Source: Nitrospirota bacterium
Lineage (GTDB): Bacteria; Nitrospinota; Nitrospinia; Nitrospinales; VA-1
DNA: 7,543 nucleotides
Direction of reading: 5' to 3'
Assembly: GCA_003235465.1 (NCBI GenBank)
Contig: QJWD01000402.1
Coordinates: 1 to 7,543 of the forward strand
A program made the translations under genes and the position numbers. The notes below the pieces were generated by a model that was not told the DNA's origin, made no database searches, and saw nothing but the letters and a program-made list of their open reading frames with translations. Within the stretch, counting starts at the first letter, position 1. The number at the start of each line of letters is the position of its first letter. Positions 1 through 6,137 of the stretch are shown piece by piece.

Positions 1-22
1 CCGCCCTTCCGGCCGGCGCCGC

Positions 23-51
23 TTGGATGTTTCTACTTCGGACAATATAGT
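23..51 (+). promoter_or_regulatory. Weak candidate sigma70 promoter, no gene downstream
   Basis: TTGGAT (23-28) and TATAGT (46-51) are separated by 17 nt. The -10 box is good (5 of 6 to consensus) but the -35 box matches only TTG. The expected start, near 58, falls on the perfect 12-bp palindrome at 57-68, which could be an operator. Nothing coding follows on the plus strand, so this is either a chance match or the promoter of an unrecognised short RNA. Confidence 0.25.
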
Positions 52-56
52 GTTTT

Positions 57-68
57 CAGGCGCGCCTG
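57..68. repeat. Perfect 12-bp palindrome CAGGCGCGCCTG
   Basis: The sequence equals its own reverse complement over 12 bases. It lies 5 nt after the candidate -10 box at 46-51, where a repressor site would sit. It is rich in GC, so chance formation in this genome is not negligible. Confidence 0.4.
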
Positions 69-116
69 GGTATCGCTGAAACCACCCGTTTTATCGTCGA
101 AAACCCGTGATTGGGA

Positions 117-134
117 TGTAGTAGAACAACTACA
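117..134. repeat. Inverted repeat TGTAGT-N6-ACTACA
   Basis: Two perfect 6-nt arms (117-122 and 129-134) flank a 6-nt spacer (agaaca). It stands out because it is AT-rich in a GC-rich context. It could be a regulator binding site or a short hairpin. It sits just beyond the possible cytochrome terminator at 140-167 in the minus-strand reading direction. No function can be assigned. Confidence 0.4.
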
Positions 135-139
135 AAACG

Positions 140-167
140 ACGCGGCTGCCGGCGCTTTATGCCGCGT
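140..167 (-). terminator. Possible intrinsic terminator of the cytochrome c gene
   Basis: Read on the minus strand, a perfect 7-bp stem ACGCGGC/GCCGCGT (arms 161-167 and 140-146, 14-nt loop) is followed by CGTTTTG. The T-run is only four long and the structure lies about 110 nt past the cytochrome stop codon, so the call is tentative. Confidence 0.3.
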
Positions 168-278
168 TGGCGGGGTGAGGAAAGAATGCGTCTTTAGGGG
201 CGGTCAACACCCCCACGCCCGCCCAAGGAAAGCGGGCGGCGGGTCAATGGAAAACCGAAGGGGCTTTGAACTCGAAAC

Positions 279-800
279 TCATTCGGACAAATGCCGGATG
301 TAATGCACCAGTTGCCAGGCCTGGTCGTCGGTGAGCTTGGCGAAGCCCTTCATGCGGGTGCCGTGGGAGCCGCTCTTGATGATCCAGAAAAGCTGGCCGT
401 CGCTCAGCGCGCTCATCACCTGGTAACAGGTGAAATCGCGCGGGTAGGGTTTCATCTGCTGAAAAATAACCCCGAACCCGTTGCCCTTGAACCCGTGGCA
501 GGTTTCGCAGGGCATGGGGCGTGCGTCCTCGTGAAACAGCAGCCTGCCGCCGGAGATGTTTTCGTTGCTGGCGGGCAGCGGGTTCACCATGCTGGTGAAG
601 GGTTCCGGCGCCGGTGAGGTGGCGCGGGTTTGCGGGCAATGCCCGGCCGGGTCGGCGGTGCGCATCGCCACCGCTTCCTGTTCTGCCAGCGGGTTGACCG
701 TCCCCACCCCCGCGTTTTCCTCCACACCCGCGCAACCGGCGCCAACCATCAGGCATAAACCGAACAGGCCGTGCGCCATCTTGAAATTGAAAGGCTTCAT
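279..800 (-). CDS. Single-haem c-type cytochrome, exported, probable lipoprotein
   Basis: This 173-residue protein is an electron carrier of the cytochrome c class I type, acting outside the cytoplasmic membrane. It begins with a short export signal (hydrophobic stretch about residues 9-22) ending in VGAG-Cys23, a non-ideal lipobox, so it is either a lipoprotein or cleaved by signal peptidase I. Residues 24-80 form a Pro/Ala-rich linker. The haem-binding motif is CETCH at 98-102, with His102 as the proximal ligand and Met150 (in GTRMKGF) the likely distal ligand. The C-terminal helix (about 158-172) is typical of the fold. Two further cysteines, Cys55 and Cys125, lie outside the haem motif. 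The start at 800 is chosen because AAAGGAG lies 6 nt upstream. An in-frame ATG at 827 has no such site and would lie too close to the -10-like box at 830-835. The gene is monocistronic here and diverges from the ankyrin gene. Its redox partner is unknown. Confidence 0.9.
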   Translation of the reverse strand: MKPFNFKMAHGLFGLCLMVGAGCAGVEENAGVGTVNPLAEQEAVAMRTADPAGHCPQTRATSPAPEPFTSMVNPLPASNENISGGRLLFHEDARPMPCETCHGFKGNGFGVIFQQMKPYPRDFTCYQVMSALSDGQLFWIIKSGSHGTRMKGFAKLTDDQAWQLVHYIRHLSE

Positions 801-806
801 CGCGGT

Positions 807-813
807 CTCCTTT
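807..813 (-). promoter_or_regulatory. Ribosome binding site of the cytochrome c gene
   Basis: AAAGGAG on the minus strand, 6 nt before the ATG at 800. It decides the start against the upstream in-frame ATG at 827. Confidence 0.75.
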
Positions 814-829
814 GGGTTCGATATCATGC

Positions 830-835
830 AGTATA
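830..835 (-). promoter_or_regulatory. Candidate -10 box (TATACT) for the cytochrome c gene
   Basis: TATACT on the minus strand matches the sigma70 -10 consensus at five of six positions and would start transcription near 823, giving a leader of about 23 nt. No convincing -35 hexamer lies 16-18 nt further upstream, so an activator may be needed, or the match is accidental. Confidence 0.4.
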
Positions 836-942
836 CCTGTTAAGACCGGGCATAACCGGGTTTTATTCCGCGCGCGCCGGCGCGGGTGAGCGGCGAAAAT
901 TTTTATTTTTATCGGCGCATGGGTGAGGGTACACTGCTTGAA

Positions 943-1833
943 ATGAAATTCTTCACTCAAACATTCGCATGCGCCAGCACGTTTCTTTCGGCTGCCGTGC
1001 TGGCCTCGCAGTTTTTCGCCTCCGCCTGGGCGGCGGAGGGCGGCGCGGCCGGGCCAACCCCGTGGCCCCTGCACCAGGCCGGCGGCGAAGGCAACATTGC
1101 CCTGCTCGAAGAACATCTGGCGCGCGGGGCGGATATTGACGCGCGCAACCAGCAGGGCGGCACGCCCCTCTACGCGGCGGTGTTCGGCCATCACCTCGAC
1201 GCGTCGCGATTTTTGATCGCGCGCGGAGCAAGGGTGGACCTGGCCGACCACGACGGCCTTAAGCCGCTGCACGTGGCGGCGCTGGAAAACCAGCCCGAGC
1301 TACTCAAGCTCCTTCTTGCCGCCGGCGCACGGATCGAAGAGCCCGATCACGACGGCTACACCGCCCTGCATCTGGCTTGCGACCAGGGCAGCGAACAGGC
1401 GGCCGCCTTTCTCATCGCCGCCGGCGCCTCGGTGAACAGCCGCACGAACTGGGGCGCCACCCCGCTGCACGCCGCAGCGGCCACCGGCAGCCTTCGGCTC
1501 ACCCGGCTGCTCCTGGAAAAAAACGCCCTCATTCAGGCGAGCGACCGGCTCGGGCGCACCGCGCTCCACTGGGCGGCTGAAACCGGCAATACCGACATCG
1601 CCCGCCTGCTGCTCACCCACGGCGCGCCGCCCAACGCCGCCGACCACGACGGCGAAACCCCGCTGCACGAAGCCAGCAGGCGGAACCATGCGGACATCGC
1701 GGCGCTCTTGCTCGACCACGGCGCCGATGTCAACGCCCGCGGCATCGACGGCAGCAGCCCCGTCCTGGTCGCCATCGCGAGCGGCAACACGCCCCTCGCC
1801 GAACTCCTTAAAAGCCGGGGCGGCGCATGGTGA
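943..1833 (+). CDS. Secreted ankyrin-repeat protein (about eight repeats)
   Basis: This 296-residue protein has a signal peptide (residues 1-30; hydrophobic core about 8-28, likely cleavage after AWA or AWAA) and is otherwise made almost wholly of ankyrin repeats, so it is expected to be a periplasmic or secreted protein-binding scaffold. Repeats of about 33 residues begin near 38, 73, 106, 139, 172, 205, 238 and 271. The TPLH/TALH helix-start motif is clear in those near 106 to 238, the first and last being degenerate capping repeats. Typical features are LLLxxGA in the second helix and N/D-x-x-D-x-x-G turns. Repeats 2, 3 and 6 all end in the same turn, DHDG. The start at 943 is taken because the signal peptide begins cleanly there. 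Upstream in-frame ATGs at 886 and 919 would add a non-hydrophobic tail, and none of the three has a strong ribosome binding site. No catalytic domain is present. The binding partner is unknown. Confidence 0.88.
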   Translation: MKFFTQTFACASTFLSAAVLASQFFASAWAAEGGAAGPTPWPLHQAGGEGNIALLEEHLARGADIDARNQQGGTPLYAAVFGHHLDASRFLIARGARVDLADHDGLKPLHVAALENQPELLKLLLAAGARIEEPDHDGYTALHLACDQGSEQAAAFLIAAGASVNSRTNWGATPLHAAAATGSLRLTRLLLEKNALIQASDRLGRTALHWAAETGNTDIARLLLTHGAPPNAADHDGETPLHEASRRNHADIAALLLDHGADVNARGIDGSSPVLVAIASGNTPLAELLKSRGGAW

Positions 1834-1874
1834 TCGCCCCGCCACGGGCGGTTTTCGCGCTTGCTTCACCCCGC

Positions 1875-1903
1875 TTGATTTTCGTTTTATTTTCGCTTAT
1901 GAT
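1875..1903 (+). promoter_or_regulatory. sigma70-type promoter of the lexA operon
   Basis: TTGATT (1875-1880), a 17-nt spacer and TATGAT (1898-1903). Both boxes are close to consensus and the spacing is ideal. The expected start is near 1910, giving a leader of roughly 29 nt to the lexA ATG. It lies about 40 nt past the ankyrin stop codon, so the lexA operon need not depend on read-through. Confidence 0.7.
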
Positions 1904-1910
1904 GACATCA
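1900..1910. promoter_or_regulatory. Candidate LexA operator, palindrome TGATG-A-CATCA
   Basis: A perfect 11-bp palindrome with a single central base overlaps the -10 box and the expected start site of the lexA promoter, the usual place for autorepression by LexA. It does not match the LexA boxes known from Escherichia coli (CTGT-N8-ACAG), alphaproteobacteria (GAAC-N7-GTTC) or Bacillus (GAAC-N4-GTTC). That it is the LexA site is inferred from position and symmetry only. Confidence 0.45.
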
Positions 1911-1938
1911 CCCAACAGGCCGTGAGAAAGGGCCCGCC

Positions 1939-2541
1939 ATGTACCTGACGAAGCGCCAGCAGGAAATCTACCAGTTTTTGAAGACCCATATCCAGAGCAA
2001 GGGCTACGCCCCGAGCATCATGGAAATCGGCCGGCGCTTTCACCTCCGCTCCCCCGCCACGGTGCACAAGCACCTCGCGCACCTGGAAGCCAAAGGCCTC
2101 ATCCGCAAGCAGCACAACCTGAGCCGGGCCATCGAAATCAGCGAGGACCCGCGAGCCCCCCTAGCGAAGGAATACGCCTTTATGGGCTATATCGTCGCGG
2201 GCAAACCCATCGAGGCGGTGAGCGAGAGCGAGGTGGTCTCCATCCTGCCCGACGCGGGCGGCCGCGAGGTTTTCGTGCTCAAGGTCAAGGGCGACTCGAT
2301 GATCGAGGACCATATTCAGGATGGTGATTACGTCATCGTCGAAAAACGGGCCGAGGCCAAAAACGGCGAGACGGTGGTCGCCCTCCTCGACCGGGACAAG
2401 GCCACCCTGAAGCGCTTCTACCGGGAGAAGGGCCACGTGCGCCTGCAACCGGCCAACCCCGGCATGCAGCCCCTCATCGTCGAAGAGGGCGATTTCAGCA
2501 TTCAGGGCGTGGTGATCGGCGTGTTGCGGAAATTCAAATGA
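1939..2541 (+). CDS. lexA: LexA, SOS-response repressor and self-cleaving protease
   Basis: This 200-residue protein is the standard LexA length. In the family, LexA binds operators of DNA-damage genes as a dimer and cuts itself when RecA filaments form. The N-terminal winged helix-turn-helix covers residues 1-68, with the recognition helix around 38-50 (SPATVHKHL), closer to the SSSTVH form of Gram-positive LexA than to the E. coli sequence. The C-terminal S24-like protease domain covers about 78-198: the cleavage bond is Ala87-Gly88 (IVAGKP), the nucleophile Ser120 (GDSM) and the general base Lys158 (ATLKRF). All key residues are intact. The start is supported by GAAAGGG 6 nt upstream of ATG. 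dinB follows after 22 nt, so the two are likely co-transcribed and induced together by DNA damage. The palindrome at 1900-1910 suggests autoregulation. Confidence 0.97.
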   Translation: MYLTKRQQEIYQFLKTHIQSKGYAPSIMEIGRRFHLRSPATVHKHLAHLEAKGLIRKQHNLSRAIEISEDPRAPLAKEYAFMGYIVAGKPIEAVSESEVVSILPDAGGREVFVLKVKGDSMIEDHIQDGDYVIVEKRAEAKNGETVVALLDRDKATLKRFYREKGHVRLQPANPGMQPLIVEEGDFSIQGVVIGVLRKFK

Positions 2542-2563
2542 CCGGCGGCGCGAGGGTCACGCC

Positions 2564-3763
2564 ATGAACCGCACGCCGCGGGCGGAGCCAGCCCCCGAGC
2601 GCGAGATCCTGCATGTCGACATGGACGCGTTCTTCGTTTCGGTGGAGGAGGCGCTCGACCCCTCGCTGAAGGGCAAGTCGGTGATCGTCGGCGGCGACCC
2701 CGGCGGCCGCGGCGTGGTGGCCGCCGCCTCGTACGCCGCCCGCCGCTATGGCATCCATTCGGCGATGCCGCTTGGCCGCGCGCGCCGCCTTTGCCCGCAC
2801 GCCATTTTCCTCAGGGGCTCGCACGGCGTGTACAGCGAATTCTCGCGCCGCGTCTTTCGCCTGCTGGCGGACTATTCTCCCGAAGTCGAACCCCTGTCTC
2901 TCGACGAAGCCTATCTCGACCTCACCGGCTGCGCCCGGCTGAACGGCCCCGCCCTCGCCACCGCCGAGCGGATCCTCCGGGCGATACAGAGCGAGGTGGG
3001 CATCAACGCGTCGGCGGGCCTCGCGTCCAACAAGCTGCTCGCCAAGGTGGCCTCGGCGCACGCGAAACCGAGCGGCCTTTTGTGGATCGCCCCCGGCATG
3101 GAGGGCCGCTTTCTCGCGCCGCTGCCGGTGGACAGGCTCCCCGGCATCGGCAACAAAAGCGGCGAACGGTTCCGCCGCCTCGGCATCCACACCGTGGGAG
3201 ACCTCGCCCGCCTGCCCCTGGAACTGCTGCGCGAGGTGTACGGCGCCTGGGGCGACAAGCTTCACCTGCGGGCGCGCGGCATCTGCACAAGCCCGGTGGA
3301 GGGCGAGCGGGCCGACGCGCGCTCCATCAGCCGCGAAACCACCTTCGAGACCGATTCCATCGACCCGGCGTTTCTTCAGGCGACGCTCAGTTACCTGTCT
3401 GAAAAGGCCGCGGCCGCGCTCCGCAAGGAAGGCCTTTACGCGCGCTCGATTACACTCAAGCTGCGCTATTCCGATTTCAGGACCGTCACCCGTTCGCTCA
3501 CGCTGCCCGAGGCCACGGCGCAGGATGCCTGCATCATCCGCACTGCGCTCGGCCTGCTTGACCGGCTGCTCAAGGGAAGGATCCGCGTGAGGCTGATCGG
3601 CGTCTCGCTGACGTCCCTCACCCGCTCGCCCAACCCGCAGGCCGACCTGTTCGCCGAGCCGGCGCCGGAGAAGTGGGATAGCCTGTACCAGGGCATCGAC
3701 CGCATTCGCGGCAAGTACGGTTTTCGCTCCATCCTCCGCGCCGCGAGCCTGCCGCGCGATTAA
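2564..3763 (+). CDS. dinB: DNA polymerase IV, Y-family translesion polymerase
   Basis: This 399-residue protein is an error-prone polymerase that copies past damaged bases during the SOS response. Palm/finger residues include the metal-binding DMD at 19-21 and SLDEAYLD with Asp114-Glu115. Phe24, by alignment with E. coli Phe13, is the steric gate that excludes ribonucleotides. The fingers motif AAASYAARRYGI (53-64) is intact. A helix-hairpin-helix thumb element (LPGIGNKSGERFRRLGI) follows at 192-208, and the little-finger domain at about 250-350. QADLF at 359-363 fits the beta-clamp-binding consensus; it is internal, followed by a 36-residue tail, unlike the extreme C-terminal motif of E. coli DinB. 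The length exceeds the E. coli enzyme (351) because of a short N-terminal extension and this tail. GAGG lies 8 nt before the ATG. The gene is 22 nt from lexA and from the next gene, indicating a shared transcript. Confidence 0.96.
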   Translation: MNRTPRAEPAPEREILHVDMDAFFVSVEEALDPSLKGKSVIVGGDPGGRGVVAAASYAARRYGIHSAMPLGRARRLCPHAIFLRGSHGVYSEFSRRVFRLLADYSPEVEPLSLDEAYLDLTGCARLNGPALATAERILRAIQSEVGINASAGLASNKLLAKVASAHAKPSGLLWIAPGMEGRFLAPLPVDRLPGIGNKSGERFRRLGIHTVGDLARLPLELLREVYGAWGDKLHLRARGICTSPVEGERADARSISRETTFETDSIDPAFLQATLSYLSEKAAAALRKEGLYARSITLKLRYSDFRTVTRSLTLPEATAQDACIIRTALGLLDRLLKGRIRVRLIGVSLTSLTRSPNPQADLFAEPAPEKWDSLYQGIDRIRGKYGFRSILRAASLPRD

Positions 3764-3770
3764 CCCGACG

Positions 3771-3777
3771 AGAAGGA
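3771..3777 (+). promoter_or_regulatory. Ribosome binding site of the class V PLP enzyme gene
   Basis: AGAAGGA lies 8 nt before ATG 3786. A TTG at 3780 in the same frame is only 2 nt away from this site and is therefore an unlikely start. Confidence 0.7.
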
Positions 3778-3785
3778 CTTTGATC

Positions 3786-4925
3786 ATGGATTGGAACACG
3801 CTGCGCGACGAATTTCCCGTCACCCGAGCAGGAACGTTTCTCGACCACGCCCGCGTGGCGCCGCTCCCCGCGCGCGTCAGGAACGCCATCCGCGCGTTCG
3901 CCGACGACGCCTGCGAAAGCGGCACCGCCCATTACGAGGGATGGATGGCGCACATCGAGGAGGTGAGGAAAAGCTTCGCCCGCCTCATCGGCGCGGATGC
4001 CGGCGAGGTGGCCTTCGTCAAGAACACCTCGGAAGGCCTGTCGGTGATCGCCGCCGGACTCGAATGGAAAGCGGGCGACAACGTCGTCATCCCCGACATC
4101 GAGTTTCCCGCCAACGTCTACCCCTGGTTGAACCTGGCGAGAAAGGGCGTGGAGACCCGCTTCGTTCCCGCGCGGGACGGGCGCGTGCTGTTCGAGGACA
4201 TCGAGGCGAAGGTCGATGCGCGCACCCGCCTCATCTCCATAAGTTCGGTGGAATTTCACAGCGGTTTTCGAAACGACCTCGGGCGGATCGGCGCGTTTTG
4301 CCGCGAGCGCGGCATCCTGTTCGCCGTCGACGCCATTCAGAGCCTGGGCGCCCTGCCGATGGATGTGAAGCGGGACAACATCGACTTCCTCGCCGCCGAC
4401 GGCCACAAGTGGCTGCTCGGCATCGAGGGCCTGGGCGGGTTCTACGTTTCCTCGCGCGTGCTCGAGCGGGTGCACCCGGTGCTCATCGGCTGGGACAGCG
4501 TCGTCAACGCGTCCGATTTCCTGACCTACGACTTCACTCTCAGGCCCGGCGCCAAACGGTTCGAGGAGGGTTCCTTCAACACCTTGAGCATTCACGCCCT
4601 GGGTGCAGCGCTGTCCCTGTTTCACGAGGTCGGCATGGAGCGGGTGGAAGCGCGCATCCTCGAACTGGGCGATGCGCTGATCGCCGGGCTCAAAGAGCGA
4701 AACCTGCCGATCAAAAGCTCCACCCTGCCGGGCGAGCGTTCGGGCATCGTCTCCTTCGCGCCCCCGGGCGATGCGGAGGGGCTGGGCCGCTTCATGCGGA
4801 AAGAAGCCGTGACCCTTACCGTGCGCGGCAGCCGCGTTCGCCTCTCGCCGCACTTCTACAACAACCTGGACGATGTCGGGCGGTTTTTCGATGTGCTCGA
4901 TGCGTTTTTAAAGCAACCCGGCTGA
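3786..4925 (+). CDS. Class V aminotransferase-fold PLP-dependent enzyme, not a cysteine desulfurase
   Basis: This 379-residue cytoplasmic enzyme belongs to the fold-type I, class V aminotransferase group (NifS/SufS, isopenicillin N epimerase-like). Visible cofactor features are the phosphate-binding segment NTSEGLS (80-86), Asp182 and Gln185 in VDAIQSLGA for the pyridine ring, and the Schiff-base lysine Lys208 in DGHKW. Arg352 in RLSPHFYNN is the expected substrate-carboxylate contact. The SufS/NifS catalytic cysteine loop is absent: the only cysteines are Cys43 and Cys172, neither in the active-site loop. Sulfur transfer is therefore unlikely, although similar proteins are often labelled cysteine desulfurase. 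The reaction is probably transamination, racemisation or beta-elimination on an unidentified amino acid. The gene follows dinB after 22 nt with its own ribosome binding site and no visible promoter, suggesting co-transcription with lexA and dinB. Whether it has a role in the damage response cannot be told. Confidence 0.85.
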   Translation: MDWNTLRDEFPVTRAGTFLDHARVAPLPARVRNAIRAFADDACESGTAHYEGWMAHIEEVRKSFARLIGADAGEVAFVKNTSEGLSVIAAGLEWKAGDNVVIPDIEFPANVYPWLNLARKGVETRFVPARDGRVLFEDIEAKVDARTRLISISSVEFHSGFRNDLGRIGAFCRERGILFAVDAIQSLGALPMDVKRDNIDFLAADGHKWLLGIEGLGGFYVSSRVLERVHPVLIGWDSVVNASDFLTYDFTLRPGAKRFEEGSFNTLSIHALGAALSLFHEVGMERVEARILELGDALIAGLKERNLPIKSSTLPGERSGIVSFAPPGDAEGLGRFMRKEAVTLTVRGSRVRLSPHFYNNLDDVGRFFDVLDAFLKQPG

Positions 4926-4997
4926 TGGGTTCTCGGGGGGGCAATGAACGTGGAGATGAGGATGAAGAGCGGCGGGGCGGCGAGCTGAAGCACGCGC

Positions 4998-6137
4998 TCA
5001 GCCGGACTGCACGCGGGTGACGAAATTGCGCATGTTCTCGCGCCGCCGGAGTTTCTCGGCCAGTTCCACCGCCTCTTCCCGGCGCTCGAAGCGTTCGACA
5101 TGGACGCGGTAGAGTGTTTTCCCGCCTTCGGTCGCCGGCACGATAAACGCGCGGTAGCCTTTTTTCGCGAGAGCGCGCACCACCTTGACGGCGGCATCCT
5201 GATCCCGGTACGCGCCCACCTGAATGGTGTAGGCGGGCTCGGCCTTGACCAAAGCGGGCCTGGCGGCCGGCGGCGCGGGTTTCTTTGTCTCCGGCGCACT
5301 TTCAGGAAGCGGCATGCTGTGAGGCAGGGGGCCCGCGGCGATCTGGCTCACCGGTTCCAGCATGCGAAAGGGGCTTTCGACGAGCATCGTTTCGGCCCGT
5401 TCTTCTTCGGTCCGGGTTTTTTCTTTCTGCCGGATTTGCTCCAGGCTCTCAAGCGAAGCGGCGGCGACAAGCGGCCGCCGGAACACTTTTTCCTTCTTCG
5501 CCAATTCGGGCTTTCTCACCGTCTTGGTGATGTCCTCGGCCACCTTCGCCGTCATGTGCGAGAGGTTGAACTTGTTGGTGACGAAATAGATCGGCGACAC
5601 CAGCGCCGAAAGGATGCCGGTGGGGATTTTTCCGATCCCCTGGTAATCCGATTCGGTCTGGTCGGCGCGCCAGAGAATCTCGCCGGTGCGCGTGTCCACC
5701 ATTTGCAACGACACGCTGAGTTCGATGGAAGAGTGCAGCAGCAGGTAGGAGCGCTCCACGTGATTGAGCCGGCTGATGAGCACCGCGTCGACGCCCAGCG
5801 CCTCGCCGAATTCCATCGGATTGATGGCCGAGTAGGTGGCGGGATTGGTCATGCCGTTTTTCCTGAGCAGGCTGTCGACCACGTAGGGCTCGAGAATCCT
5901 GTACGGCGTCTCCATCAGGTTGGCGTGCAGGCTCTTCCTGAGCAGCCGGCCCGAGGCGCTGTCTCCCTTGCCGACGGTTTCCACGGGCAGGATCGCCACC
6001 GTCTGCTCGGGCTTGAGCCGGCCGAGGTTGCCCGAGACGCGCGTGTCCAGTCCGCTGGTGCAGGCGGCAAGCACCGCCGTAAGCAGCAGGAGGCCTATTA
6101 GGCCCGGGCGGGGCCGGCTATGCGCGATGTTTTTCAC
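4998..6137 (-). CDS. Lipoprotein with GNA1162/DUF799-like domain fused to a C-terminal SPOR domain
   Basis: This 379-residue protein begins with a lipoprotein signal: charged start, hydrophobic core 12-24 and lipobox LAA-Cys26, with Thr at +2, so outer-membrane sorting is likely if Lol rules apply. Residues about 45-205 resemble the GNA1162/DUF799 lipoprotein family (TolB-N-like alpha/beta fold): AILPVE near the start, GVDAVL at 115-120, LQMVDTRTGEILWRA at 144-158 and the DYQGIG turn. Residues 210-300 form a charged then Pro/Ala-rich linker. Residues 302-376 are a SPOR domain (YTIQVGAYRDQDAA, then YRVHVERF and a terminal VTRVQSG), which in known cases binds septal peptidoglycan stripped of stem peptides. 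Translation starts at GTG 6137, inside the end of the upstream gene (GTGA overlap, 6134-6137), with GGAGGG 3 nt before it, so the two are coupled. The function is unknown. It probably links an outer-membrane complex to the cell wall. Confidence 0.85.
   Translation of the reverse strand: MKNIAHSRPRPGLIGLLLLTAVLAACTSGLDTRVSGNLGRLKPEQTVAILPVETVGKGDSASGRLLRKSLHANLMETPYRILEPYVVDSLLRKNGMTNPATYSAINPMEFGEALGVDAVLISRLNHVERSYLLLHSSIELSVSLQMVDTRTGEILWRADQTESDYQGIGKIPTGILSALVSPIYFVTNKFNLSHMTAKVAEDITKTVRKPELAKKEKVFRRPLVAAASLESLEQIRQKEKTRTEEERAETMLVESPFRMLEPVSQIAAGPLPHSMPLPESAPETKKPAPPAARPALVKAEPAYTIQVGAYRDQDAAVKVVRALAKKGYRAFIVPATEGGKTLYRVHVERFERREEAVELAEKLRRRENMRNFVTRVQSG

Larger units (their letters stand above)
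1..278. other. Non-coding stretch with inverted repeats, no convincing gene
   Basis: This stretch lies downstream of the cytochrome c gene, which runs on the minus strand and ends at 279. The plus-strand frame starting at base 1 stays open to a TAA at 301-303, but it has no good start codon with a ribosome binding site, its translation resembles no family I recognise, and its last part is low-complexity and overlaps the cytochrome gene. What can be seen is a weak plus-strand promoter-like pair (23-51), a 12-bp palindrome (57-68), an inverted repeat (117-134), a hairpin that could be a minus-strand terminator (140-167) and a GC-rich hairpin with 7-bp arms at 216-222 and 232-238 without a T-run on either side. 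A small structured RNA from about 58 to 240 is possible but unsupported by any family signature I recognise. Confidence 0.5.

Noticed and set aside
170..190. GAGGAAAG at 177-184, recalling the conserved core of RNase P RNA
   Set aside because: The expected continuation (AGTCCGGGC) is absent and no matching second conserved region is found nearby.
1..303. Plus-strand frame open for 100 codons from base 1 to a TAA at 301-303
   Set aside because: It has no good start codon with a ribosome binding site, its protein is low in family-like features, and its last part overlaps the cytochrome c gene. Chance open frames of this length are common at this GC content.
868..886. GC palindrome upstream of the ankyrin gene (core CGCGCCGGCGCG, 873-884)
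   Set aside because: A simple alternating G/C run is self-complementary by composition. There is no promoter or T-run to give it a role.
244..1272. Minus-strand open frame of 342 codons across the cytochrome and ankyrin genes
   Set aside because: It overlaps two well-supported genes in another frame or strand, is rich in Arg, Gly, Ala and Pro, and shows no domain. It is a GC-driven shadow.
2534..3925. Minus-strand open frame of 463 codons opposite dinB
   Set aside because: dinB is unambiguous. The antisense translation has no recognisable motif and runs past gene borders.
3618..4853. Minus-strand open frame of 411 codons opposite the PLP enzyme
   Set aside because: This is an antisense shadow of a gene with clear PLP-binding residues; it has no motif of its own.
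4915..5002. Possible terminator between the converging PLP-enzyme and SPOR genes
   Set aside because: Only 5-bp stems are seen (AACCC/GGGTT at 4915-4931 and GCTGA/TCAGC at 4984-5002), without a proper T-run on either strand.
5100..6101. Plus-strand open frame of 333 codons opposite the SPOR lipoprotein
   Set aside because: It is rich in His, Arg and Gly, typical of antisense translation, and has no ribosome binding site or domain.
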